Assembly: GCA_028456385.1 (NCBI GenBank)
Contig: JALNQF010000646.1
Coordinates: 1 to 18,151 of the forward strand
From: Ophiosphaerella korrae
Taxonomy: Eukaryota; Ascomycota; Dothideomycetes; Pleosporales; Phaeosphaeriaceae
DNA length: 18,151 nt
Reading direction: 5' to 3'
Part shown: positions 1 to 8,722 of the stretch, piece after piece
Layout: each line of letters starts with the position of its first letter
Numbering within the stretch: the first letter of the stretch is position 1
Made by a program: the position numbers and the translations under genes
The notes under the pieces: model-generated
Database searches by the model: none
Told to the model about the DNA's origin: nothing
What the model saw: the letters and a program-made list of their open reading frames with translations, nothing else

Positions 1-34
1 GTTTATAATATTAGTAAGTTTATAATATTAGTAA
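1..34. repeat. 17-bp direct tandem repeat, two units
   Basis: Two identical 17-bp units, GTTTATAATATTAGTAA, occupy 1-17 and 18-34; a partial third runs into the hairpin at 24-54. The copy at 16081-16166 carries related units that keep unmutated bases (GTTTGCAATGTTAGTAA), so the ancestral unit had TG and CA sites that are TA here. It lies inside the middle element's LTR. Confidence 0.9.
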
Positions 35-54
35 GTTATAAACTTACTAATATT
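24..54. repeat. LTR hairpin, 14-bp arms and 3-nt loop
   Basis: AATATTAGTAAGTT (24-37) pairs perfectly with AACTTACTAATATT (41-54) around loop ATA. The same hairpin recurs at 16092-16122 and 16153-16183. In the last, the arms read AATGTTAG and CTAACATT, so paired changes have occurred on both arms. Arm symmetry is kept because RIP acts on both strands. Confidence 0.9.
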
Positions 55-93
55 AGTGCGAAAATAAAAGATATAAGAGATAACTCCCTTATA

Positions 94-108
94 CGTCTCC
101 TTCCTTTT
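94..108 (-). promoter_or_regulatory. Polypurine tract of MIDDLE element
   Basis: On the minus strand this reads AAAAGGAAGGAGACG and directly adjoins the LTR start at 93. A purine run abutting the 3' LTR is the normal primer for plus-strand DNA synthesis in LTR elements. It sets the element's orientation and LTR boundary independently of the protein matches. Confidence 0.85.
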
Positions 109-1082
109 AAAGAGCGAATTCCTAGAGCTTAAAAAGGGCTCTAATTAACTAATAATACCTATTAGGTAGTAGTAGTAGTAGCTAGGGTTAAGGAGGTTAA
201 CTATTTTTAGAGTCGAAATCGTTATTTATAGAGTATAAAGCTAAGGTTTTTACTAATTTTAGTATAAAATTAAAACCTATATAACTTTTATATACAAAAT
301 ATATTAACTATAAACTCTTTTCTACTACCTTTACTCTACGTTAATAAAATTAAACCTAAAAGTGTTTGTATATAGTATAAGAGAAGGTAAAGTTAATACT
401 ACTAAGTAACTTAATAGCGCTAGATCTCTATATAAGTACTTACTATAGATATAGGCTTTGCGATAGGTAGGTTTATTAATATAGGAGACCTAGTAAGCTT
501 AATATTTATAAGTATTAGGGGGTAGGTAGCGTAGAGTAGCCCTAGCTAGGAATTTAGTAGCTAGTCGTAAATTCTATAATAGTAAACTAGACCTACGCGT
601 AACTAGTTATAAGGGAGCGTAGTAGTTATAGCTATAGTAGTAGGGTAGGCCCTAACCTAAAAAGAGTCCTACGCTTACTAGCTAAAGTAAACTATTCCTA
701 CTATTTTTACGCTATAATTTAGCTTTAGCTAGTAGTAAAGTTTTCTAATTACGCCTTAGAGGGCCTTTTTGCGCCTACTAATAGCTAGGGTACCTTACTA
801 GGTTATATCTTTATTAGGCTCTATTTTAAGTATATAGTTAGTATTTTAGGCTTCTTTAAGTAGTTCTAGTAAAAGTTAAAAGTAGTAATTATACTTTATA
901 AAGGGCTTTTTTGCGCCTATTAATAATTTTAGGCTTATCTAAATAGTTTTAGTAAGAGCTAAAGGTAGTAATTACGCCTTAGAGGGGGCTTTTTTATACC
1001 TATTAGTAAGTTAAGATACTCTAATAAGTTACGTCTTTGTTAAAGCTCTATTTTTTAAGTATATATAGAGTTAGTAGTTTAG
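109..1082 (-). other. 3' region of MIDDLE element between chromodomain and polypurine tract
   Basis: About 970 bp follow the chromodomain before the polypurine tract. I recognise no domain. The frame of pol can be read on with RIP-type stops, so part may be a C-terminal tail, but internal duplications of unequal length (739-1118) argue against a conserved protein. A (GTA)n run lies at 166-180. The region 481-720 contains no CA and no TG but seven CG, one of the clearest RIP stretches here. Confidence 0.6.
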
Positions 1083-1118
1083 CTTTCTATAAGTCTTTTT
1101 AGTAAAAGTTAAAAGTAG
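739..1118 (-). repeat. Three degenerate tandem units in MIDDLE 3' region
   Basis: On the plus strand three units begin near 739, 886 and 969, each opening with a version of TAATTACGCCTTAGAGGGCC followed by TTTTTGCGCCTA. They end with a shared stretch resembling TTTTAGTAAAAGTTAAAAGTAG. The first and third are about 150 bp; the middle one is about 83 bp and lacks the central part. The third overlaps the chromodomain coding end, so a piece of the C-terminal coding region and what follows it was probably duplicated. Confidence 0.65.
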
Positions 1119-1254
1119 CTTTATATTTTATAAATTCTTTTACTAGCTCCTATATAGGTTTATTATAGCTAGTTTAGTAAACTAAGTAGTACTATCTTAC
1201 GTATTTTCTACGCTCTTTAAAGCGTACATCTAAGATAGCTTTTACTAAGTATTC
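1083..1254 (-). pseudogene. Chromodomain at C-terminus of MIDDLE Pol
   Basis: Chromodomains bind methylated histone tails and, in chromoviruses, are thought to target integration to heterochromatin. From 1254 downward the minus strand reads EYLVKAILDVRF, then a basic stretch, YYLV-Y-(stop)-T-x-YNK, then a second (stop)-EL before a helical tail. This matches the fold's pattern E-x-ILD-x-R, a YLVKW-like strand, GY, and WEP. The two stops are TAG where Trp is expected (TGG to TAG), and P has become L or I. The frame (first codon bases divisible by 3) is that of the integrase, RT and protease. The aromatic cage residues are therefore lost. Confidence 0.82.
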
Positions 1255-1382
1255 TTTATATACGCTACTAGTTTCTTTATTAGTAATAATAATAGGGATT
1301 AGCTATAGTAAGTCTTAATCTAGTAAAGGCTTCTAATCTCTAAGGCGCAAGAGTTTTAGAGAGAAGACTAAGAATACGCCTT

Positions 1383-2460
1383 TACTTAGTATTTCTTAAG
1401 GTAGTACTAGCTTATATACTTTACTATTGTAGATAACTCTCTTAATAGGGTATAGGCCTACTTATTAGTAGTCTAATTTTAGAGTTAGCTAAGTAGTTCT
1501 CTAATTAGCTATACTAATATAAGCTTAGTTACTAACTTTATATACTAGTCTACTTTAGTAAAAGGTATTAGCTTAAGCTACTTACTCTTATTATACCTAG
1601 AGTATTTTTTCTTTAAAGTAGGCTACTAGGTTACTATAGGTATTAAGTAGCTTATTAGCTTATATACTTTAGTTGTATTAAGCTAAGTTTAGTTAATCTT
1701 TATTATTTTCGCTAGGGTGTATACTACTATAGAGGTAATACCCTAGATCTATAAGAAATAGGGTTATCCTAATAGATATATTAATAGTATTATTTACCTA
1801 GAACTTAGCTATATATAGCTAGGCTACCTAGTTATCCTATACGTAGTTAATGTATTATCTTAGAAAGATCTCTAAGGCTTAATTTACTTACTTAGTTTAG
1901 CTATTAGTTTCTAAGTAGTACGTAGTTAAGAGCTTTTACGTAATATAGAGGCGTTTATATATATAGCACTAAAATTAGCTAATAAAGGTTATCTTTCTAT
2001 TAGATATAATATTTATTAAGACTCTATAAAGCTTAAAAATAGATATAAAATATTAGGTAGCTTCTTTAAGTTTTAGAGACTTATAAGGGAAAAAATAGCG
2101 TCTTTTTATAAGGTAGTAGTAAATTACTAGAATATATTTATAAATCTAGCTACTATTTTTACTAGTTAGTAAGGCTTAGATATAGTCTACTAAGATATTA
2201 GTCTAGAGTACGTAAGGAATTAGTATAGGTTAGAGGTAACTAAGTTTACTATCTTATAAGTTCTTTCTATAGTAGTAGATTAGGTATATATTATAAAATT
2301 GCTTAATAGCTTAAAGTATCTTAGGCTAATAATAGTACTTATATATTAGATATAGCGTACTATAGAGTCCTTTATAGCTTACTAACTAATAATTGTAGTA
2401 TAAATTAAAGATTTAGGAGCGTAAATAAGCGTTTAAGAAGATATATAAACGCGTTTTATT
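1383..2460 (-). pseudogene. Integrase of MIDDLE Pol, DDE triad mutated
   Basis: The enzyme inserts element cDNA into the chromosome. The HHCC zinc-binding part is near 2420-2280 and reads SYKGLYSTLYLI, where its relatives have GHKG, then QFYNIY for a Cys pair; His and Cys have become Tyr. The catalytic core follows. First Asp is intact (V-D-Y-I, codon first base 2187). Second Asp is Asn (S-N-R, 2001). The catalytic Glu is Lys (T-K, 1893) inside a motif resembling HPETDGQTER. The 35 residues between the last two match DD35E. A GPY/F-like stretch (V-G-L-Y-P-I-K-R-V) lies near 1530. In-frame TAA/TAG sit at Gln and Trp positions. Dead by RIP, without frameshift. Confidence 0.9.
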
Positions 2461-2935
2461 AACCTAGAAGTACTTTTCTTTCTTTAATCTAGTAGAGCTA
2501 ATATTAGCGCGTAAGAAGTAGTATCTTACTTTATAGAAGGCTTTTAATAGTTTTTATTATCTACTATCTATAGTAGTAAATATAGCTTAGGCTACGTAGT
2601 CTTCTAAGTACGCTATATCTAGTAATTCTTCTATTAGGCGTAGGTTAACAATATATAGTAAAAGTTCTAGGTCTAGTTCTTTATTATAAGGTAGTAGAAA
2701 ATCCTCTAGTAGGTTTAATAATTTTAGTTTTATTCCTATAATATAGTAAAGGTAAGTATATACTATAGTAGCTTATTCTAGCGTAAATCTATCTAGCTTT
2801 TATAGATCTACAAGGCTTAGAGTATAAATTACTATATCTAGTATAGGTTTTACGCCTAGGGCTAGGACTTAAGGGCTTAGGATAATTTAGTTAGCTCCTA
2901 ATACTTGTAGATTAGAATTATCTATAGAGTAGTCT
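2461..2935 (-). pseudogene. Linker between RNase H and integrase, MIDDLE Pol
   Basis: This stretch continues the pol frame from the end of RNase H to the integrase zinc-binding part. It is readable with RIP-type stops and ends in a segment like the extended N-terminal part of Gypsy integrases, which usually carries a short beta-rich region before HHCC. I see no separate domain. About 160 codons is somewhat long for this linker but within what fungal Gypsy elements show. Confidence 0.6.
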
Positions 2936-5040
2936 TATAGTTAGTAGCTTAGGGCGTCTATAACCTTATTTATATTACTAGGTACGTATTTAATATAGAA
3001 ATTAAATTAAGATAAGAATAATAACTAGTAGGCCTAGTAGCAATTAAGCTTTTTAGTTATTATAAAGGTTTCTAAATTATAGTAGTCTATTATAACGTAG
3101 ATTATATATAGACTACCTATAAGCTCTAGTTCCTATTCTTTAAATACTTAGATTATAGCTATAAGCTCTAGGTCGTAGATATTATAATTATATTCTACTA
3201 GGGTGTATTTTTTTAAAAAGAAGCTAACTAGCTATTAGATTCTATCTTAGTTTAGTTAGCTTATTACTATACCTAAGGCCTACCTAGAGGTATTAGTTTA
3301 GATATAAATTAGTTTTAAGGAGTTAAAGTAAAGTAAGACTACTTCTAGCTAGAAAGTAGCTTTTAGTTTATTAAAAGTATCTATATATTCTTAAGTAATT
3401 ATAAAAGGCTTATACTAGGTCTTTTAAAAGGGTAGCCTATCTCCTTTAGTAGGTTTAGTAATAACTTTAAACTTAATTAACTTAGTAAGTAGTAAGGTAA
3501 AGCTTAAGTAATCCTTAATAAAGCGCTAGAGGAATCTAGTATAATCTAGAAAGGCTAGGACTTCTTTAGTAGTCTTTAGTATTTCCTACTCCTAAATAGC
3601 TTTAACTTTAGAGAGATCTATTATAATTCTTTTATTAGAGATAATTATACTTAAAAACTTAACTAAAGTAGCGTAGAAGCTAGATTTTTTAAGATTTATA
3701 TAGAAGCCTTACTCTTTTAGTTACGTAAGTACTTTATAAACGTACTAAATATAGTCTATTTTGTTATTAGAGTATATTAGGACGTTATCTATATATATAG
3801 TATAGAAGTTATCTAAATATTCTAGTAGGGCTAAGTTAATAGTGCACTAGAAAGTAGCTAGTATATTAGTAAGGCTAAAGGGTACTACCTTATAAGTATA
3901 TATACTAAAGTAGGTAACAAAAGTAGTTAGCTATTCTAAATTTAAAGTAATACGTAAGTAGTAAAAGGCGTATATTACGTTAAATTTAGAGAAAATCTTT
4001 ACTTTATTTAGGTAGGCTAGTATTTCCCTAAAGAATAGAATAGGGTACTAGTCTTTAATAGTAGATTTGTTTAGCTTGTAGTAGTTTACGTAAACTTATA
4101 AGCTACTATCTAGTTTAGCTATAATTAGTAAGTTATTCCTAGCTAGAGAGCTGTATTTACTAATAAAGCTCTTACCTTCTATTTCTTAAATATATTTCTA
4201 GATTACTTTATCTTATTTTCTAGTAAAAGAGTAAGGTTTAGCGTCTAGGATTTTTACGCTAAGCTTAAAGATAATTTCTAGGTTATATAGCTTATAAGAG
4301 AGAAGTTCCTTAGTAGCTTTCTTATTAAAATAAGGTATTAGGTTTTAATATAGTTAGAGTAGTTCTATAGATAAGATATCCTTAAGCTCTACTATAGGTA
4401 GTAGCTTGTAAAATTATATATAATCTACTTCCTTAGCTATCTTATAGTAGTGCGCTAGTAGTAGTATTCTATTTAAAGTAAGTACTATAAGCGTATATCT
4501 ACTTCTTCTAGTAAAGGCTTTAATTATACAATAACTAATAGTTTAAATATCTATTAATAAGTTCTATTTATAGCTATTAAGGTGCTTACTTAGAGGCCTT
4601 ATAGGGGTAGATAATAGTTTAAGTACTAGCTTCTTTAAGGCTATAGTAGAGTAATATCTAGGCGCGCTATAGTATACTACTAAGGGAATTTCGTTAGTTA
4701 TCTAGTAGTATTATTAGTAGTAAATATTAGGAAATAATAACGTTCTATTATAGTAGTTAGGTTTAATAGTATAGGCTTTACGCTATAAAAATCTTAAAAT
4801 AAAGTTAAATTAGCTTACGTTTTTAATAATATAGGTAGAGGTCTATTTAATATACGCGCCTACTTATAGGTAGAACTTAACCTAATATATAATAGACTTA
4901 GATAGAGAACTATTATATCCTTTATAGATAATAAGTTAAAGTAGCTAGATAGTTTATAATTTTATAGTCTTCTAGGTAAATTTTTAGTAAATAAAGTTTA
5001 CGTTAGCTCTATTATTAGCTAGGGTTCTAGCTATATAGAG
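2936..5040 (-). pseudogene. Protease, reverse transcriptase and RNase H of MIDDLE Pol
   Basis: Protease: around 5016-4985 the minus strand reads NNRANVNFI, the aspartic protease motif D-S/N-G-A-x-x-NFI with the catalytic Asp changed to Asn and Gly to Arg. RT: about 4190-3540, with V-x-Y-x-KLN, KIFSKF, VVPFSLTN (from PFGLTNAP) and YIDNVLIYS at 3795-3770. The last is the YxDD box with the second Asp changed to Asn (3786-3784). FLDYTRF near 3540 matches the conserved FLG-x-x-x-FYR segment. RNase H: about 3330-2941, with YDLELIAII, a D-Y-Y-NLE-x-F segment from DHHNLE, and VIDALSY (from ADALSR). All three share the integrase frame. Stops are TAA/TAG at Gln or Trp sites. The enzyme that copies RNA to cDNA is inactive. 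Confidence 0.92.
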
Positions 5041-5439
5041 TACTATAAGGTCTTTACTTAAGAAGCTAGTAAATAAGAATTAGTTTAGCTTAGCTTCTAT
5101 TAGATTAGTTAGTAGTTTCTTATACTAGACTATCTATATTCTATAAGTAAGTATATAAGATATAGCTATACTAGAAGTTATACTTTAGTAGTTAATTACG
5201 CTCTTCTAGTTTATATAATCTCTAGGTTAAGGCTTTAAGCCTAGGGAACGTTGTTTTCTAGATCTTAGTCTAAGTTAGGCTTTAGTTCTAGCTCTATATC
5301 TAGTTAAGAGTTATATTTAAAGAATTAGTCCTCTATTTCTATATCTATTTTAGAGTCTATTACTATATAAGTAGCTATATAGTAGTTTATAGTATTAGTA
5401 AGTATTTTAGATCTAGTAGCTTTTATTTATTTATAAGTA

Positions 5440-7589
5440 GTATAGTTTAGCTTCCTAATACCTATCTTTTTATAGCCCTAGTATAAAATTATTTTAGAGA
5501 TCTTAGTTTTAATTATAGTAGCCTTTTTACTAGTTAAGTATATTCCTCTAAATACGCCTTCTAGCTATAGTTAATAGTATTTTAGTTCTTGTAAAGTTAT
5601 AGCTAGTTCTTCTTTAAAGTTTTATATCTATACTCTTAGATTAGCTCTTATAAGCGCTAGGGTATAAAGCTAGGTTTACTTAGGGCTTATATCTAGGTTA
5701 TAATTATTTACTTTATTTTCTAATATTAAGATTATCTTTTAAAAATTAGCGGGGCTATTATAGATACTAGGGGTAGTACTAGTAGCTTCTTTAAGCTAGG
5801 GTTATAGCTTTTTTTAAAGGTAGATATTATATAGCTATAGGTTCTATTATAGTTTAAGGCTAATATTATTAAATTTAGAGAAGAATTTAGCTTATACTAA
5901 CTAGGTAGTTTTGTAGATTAGTTAATCTAGTCTAAATTTAGCTATTTCTAGGGTTTTATAATATACTTCTCTTAATCCTACTATGTTTATATTACTAAAT
6001 TAGTAAAAAAGTATAAAGAAATATATAAATTCTTCTTAGTATAGGTAAGTAATACTATTTAGGATAGTAAAGTATAGGTAGGCTAATCCTATATAGTAGC
6101 GTATAATAACGTTAGCTTAGGTTTATAAGCTAATATATTTTTTTCTATTAGTAATAAAGTAATTATATATAGACTAGATAAAAGATATAATATTTATAAG
6201 GCGTCTTATACCTAAAAATTATAGAGGTTTTATAAAGTAATCTTCTTGTTCTTTATACTAGTAAAAATTAAAAGCTAGCTCTTAGATACTAGTTAAGAAG
6301 AGAGTTAGAGTAAAGTCTTTACTTTTAAAGATATAGTAGCCTACTACTAGTACTTAGGGTTTAAACTATCTTTTAAAGAAGCTAAGTTACTAGCCTTATA
6401 GTAAGATCTTAGTATAAGGTAGTTTTATATCTTTTTGCGCTAGTATATTAAAGTTAAAGGTTTTTAGCTTAGTTTATTTAGCTATTAAGTCTTCTTAGTA
6501 GATTACTACTTTGTATAAGTAGTTATATTTTACTATAGCTTCTTCTTATAAAGCTTTATACTAGGTAGCTCTTTAGCCTAAGGTATTATATTACTCTATA
6601 ATATAGTTGTAGTCTAGTAGTAATTATACTAGGCGTTCTTAGAGTTAGGCTAATTAGTCGTCTTATTAAAAGAGTTATTTATTTACTTTATTTACCCTAG
6701 CTATAAGCTTCTAGTTTTATTTATTTACTACGTTAATTACGTCTTATATCTACGTGTTTATAACTACTAGGTATAATACTATTCTAGCTAGAGTAAACTC
6801 TCTAAGAGATTAGTAATTACTAGGTTTATTATCTTTAATTCCCTAGTACAAGGTTAGTAATAGGGTACGAAACAAGAGTTAGAGCTTAGTAAACTTAGTA
6901 AGTAATTTCTTAAGTTTATCTTAAGATATAAAGACTATTCCTAGTAGTAGGTCTTTATTAATTATAGCGTTTAATAGTAAGTTATCTCTTAGCTCTTCTA
7001 AGTTCTTAAGCTTAGGTATAAGCTAGGGTAATAATACTTAGCTAACGTTTAGTTAGGTGTCTTTAATTAAGTTATTTAATATAGTCTAGTTATTAAAAGA
7101 GACTTTAGTAACTAGTCTATACTTTAAGGAGCTACCTTAGTTAAAGGGAGTAAAGTCTATATCTAGGTTAAATTCTTCTATAATAAGTTAATTAAAAGTA
7201 GCTAAGTCTATTATAGAGCTATTAGCTAGAAAGGTACTTAGTACTTGTTAAGGAATTATGTTAGGTTAGAAATTAAGTTTACTAGGAAGTTTTAGCTAAA
7301 TAAAGGATTTAGAGTCTATTACCTATTTTCTTATATCTTTCTATAAGGGAGTCTTAAGATATTATTAGAAGTTACTTAGTACTTTTTTTATTAGAGTAGT
7401 TAGTATTGTAAGTCTCTAGGTCTATTTTTCTAGGGACCTAGTTTTAGCACGTATTTTATAGATTTTTTATAGTATAGTAGCTCTAGAGTATTCTCTTAGT
7501 TCTTTACTAGATCTATAGTCTACTATTTATAGTGTATCTTTATCTTATAAGTATACTTAGTTTAAGTAATAAAGAAGTTATAAGCTAGT
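5440..7589 (-). pseudogene. Gag of MIDDLE element, long, with coiled coil
   Basis: Gag forms the virus-like particle. One frame (first codon bases giving remainder 2 on division by 3) can be followed from about 7450 to 5474, over 650 codons, and probably continues across the inner insertion into 15269 onward. Seen in order: an N-terminal region (RSSKELREYSR near 7500); a Glu/Gln/Leu-rich segment near 6700-6450 (AQLQERLVQLLLDYN) likely to be a coiled coil; a capsid-like segment near 6200-5850 containing FFSKFNN, as in retrotransposon Gag domains; and a possible CCHC knuckle at about 5483-5445, where both later Cys are Tyr but the His site is Ile. Pol lies in another frame, consistent with -1 frameshifting. 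The Gag call rests on position and composition more than on strong motifs. Confidence 0.75.
7585..7589. repeat. Left target-site duplication of INNER element (CTAGT)
   Basis: CTAGT sits directly left of the inner 5' LTR and recurs directly right of the 3' LTR at 15264-15268. Five base pairs is the usual duplication for Ty3/Gypsy integrases. It proves one insertion event bounded by these two LTRs. Confidence 0.93.
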
Positions 7590-8050
7590 TATTATAGGTA
7601 TAATAAGAGAAATCGAGTTAGAGCTAATTAGCCCTAACTTAGGTACTAATAAAGTATAAGATAAGTAGGGTAATAACCTTAATTAAGAGACTACTTACAA
7701 CTAGGATATATAGTAGTACTCTATAGTTACGTATAAATAGATTAGTAGTAATCTATAATAATATAATAATAGATTAAGGTAATCTATAGTTACGTGTAAA
7801 TAGATTAGTAGTAATCTATAAAGTTATATAAATAGATTACTACAAATATATAGTTAGTAGTAAAATATATTATTAAGATAGTATTAGCAATTTAATTATT
7901 AACTATAAGCGACAATACTAAGATAGTTAAAAAATATCTTCTATTATTTATAGCCTATTATAGATTATAAGATAAGCTTTTGTTATTATCTCCTAATCTA
8001 CTAATAACCTAAAAGGTTACTAGGAAGTTAACCCTAGTAAGCCTATTACA
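7590..8050 (+). repeat. INNER 5' LTR (LTR1), 461 bp
   Basis: It starts TATTATAGGTATAATAAGAG (ancestral TGTTATAGGTGTAATAAGAG) and ends CCTATTACA. By eye it differs from LTR3 almost only by C/T and G/A changes plus a 63-bp length difference, so the two are the true pair of this insertion. Against LTR2 it also shows transversions. It includes an array of small hairpins at 7738-7818. Confidence 0.93.
7738..7818. repeat. Array of TAGATTA...TAATCTA hairpins in LTR1
   Basis: Three short inverted repeats stand about 31-32 bp apart: TAGATTAGTAGTAATCTA (7738-7755), TAGATTAAGGTAATCTA (7770-7786) and TAGATTAGTAGTAATCTA (7801-7818); a half motif follows near 7833. Two units make the 63-bp segment missing from LTR3. 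LTR2 carries the same array with other spacers (near 8411-8500). Confidence 0.88.
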
Positions 8051-8261
8051 CCTTACTAATTTAGTTATTACAAGAAGTAAAGCGTAAGTAGCGTATAGTC
8101 TAGCTAAAATAATAGTAGAAAGTTTAACTAAAATAAGTAAAGCCCTAAGGAGTAGCTATAAATTAGATAGTACTATATAGGAAATAATTAAGAATTAGAT
8201 TAATAAACTAATTAATAATAAAAAAGATATAAAAATAGTAATTAAAGCTTTAGAGACGTAG
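8051..8261 (+). pseudogene. Truncated first copy of INNER 5' internal region
   Basis: These 211 bp follow LTR1 and are homologous to 8723-8936 after LTR2. Both begin CCTTACTAATTTAGTTATTA and run through AAGTAAAGCGTAAGTAG to a shared GTAATTAA...ACGTAG. The copies differ by small indels and transversions, not only RIP changes, so they come from different family members. The segment stops at ACGTAG exactly where LTR2 begins. It should hold the primer binding site and the first part of gag; I cannot identify the priming tRNA because the expected TGG is not recognisable. Confidence 0.88.
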
Positions 8262-8722
8262 TGTTATAGGTGTAATAAGAGAAATTGAGATAGAACTAAT
8301 TAGTCCCGACTTAGGTACTAACAAAGTATAGGACGAGTAAGGTAACAACCTAGATTAGGAAACTACCTACAATTAGGACACGTAGCAATAATCTATAACT
8401 ACATATATATAGATTAGTGTAATCTGTAATAATATACGTATAGATTAAAGTAATCTATAGTTACGTGTATATAGATTAAAAGTAATCTATAATATTATAT
8501 AAATAGATTACTTTAAATATATAATTAGTAGTAATGCGTATTATTAGGATAGTATTAGTAATTTAATCCTTTAACTATAGAACGCTAATACAAGACAGTT
8601 ATAGAATATCTTCTATTATTTATAGTTATTATAGATTACAATACGAACTTTTCTTATTACTTTATAATCTACTAATACCTAGATTAGGTATTAGGAAGTC
8701 GACTCTAGTAACACCTATAACA
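8262..8722 (+). repeat. Second, diverged LTR (LTR2), 461 bp
   Basis: It begins TGTTATAGGTGT and ends ACACCTATAACA; these ends are perfect 12-bp inverted copies of each other, so its edges are unmutated. The length equals LTR1, including the extra hairpin units. It shows transversions against LTR1 and LTR3 (for example GAGATAGAACTAATT where LTR1 has GAGTTAGAGCTAATT), so it belongs to another copy of the family. No matching 3' LTR of its own kind is present. It is followed by the same internal start as LTR1, so it is not a solo LTR. Confidence 0.93.

Larger units (their letters stand above)
1..93 (-). repeat. Start of MIDDLE 3' LTR (cut by window edge)
   Basis: Positions 1-93 match the right-hand copy ending at 16222. 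Both share two or more 17-bp tandem units, a hairpin, and the stretch from TTAGTG through AAAATAAAAGATATAAG to CTTATA. Identity stops abruptly after CTTATA on both sides (93 and 16222), as at an LTR edge. Read on the minus strand, the LTR begins TATAAG-GAG, the expected TGTAAG start after TG became TA. The polypurine tract adjoins it at 94, which fixes this copy as the 3' LTR. The rest of the LTR lies left of the window. Confidence 0.85.
1..7589 (-). mobile_element. MIDDLE Ty3/Gypsy chromovirus, 3' part (interrupted by inner element)
   Basis: This is the larger part of a minus-strand LTR retrotransposon; its 5' part is at 15269-16222. Reading the minus strand from 7589 down to 1 gives Gag, protease, RT, RNase H, integrase, chromodomain, a 3' region, a polypurine tract and the start of the 3' LTR. 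This order (integrase after RNase H) defines Ty3/Gypsy. Excluding the inner insertion, about 8.5 kb is in the window, plus LTR sequence lost off the left edge. The plus strand here is T-rich, so the element's coding strand is A-rich, and this skew flips exactly at 7590. CA and TG are almost absent. All coding parts are inactivated by RIP-type changes. Family placement is firm; the element's name is unknown. Confidence 0.93.

Noticed and set aside
8051..8080. A primer binding site for a specific tRNA
   Set aside because: The expected TGG-containing match next to the LTR is not recognisable in either copy, so no tRNA can be named.
8262..8722. LTR2 as a solo LTR inserted in the inner element
   Set aside because: A solo LTR would be followed by continuation of the interrupted sequence after a repeated CGTAG. 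Instead the internal region restarts from its first base.
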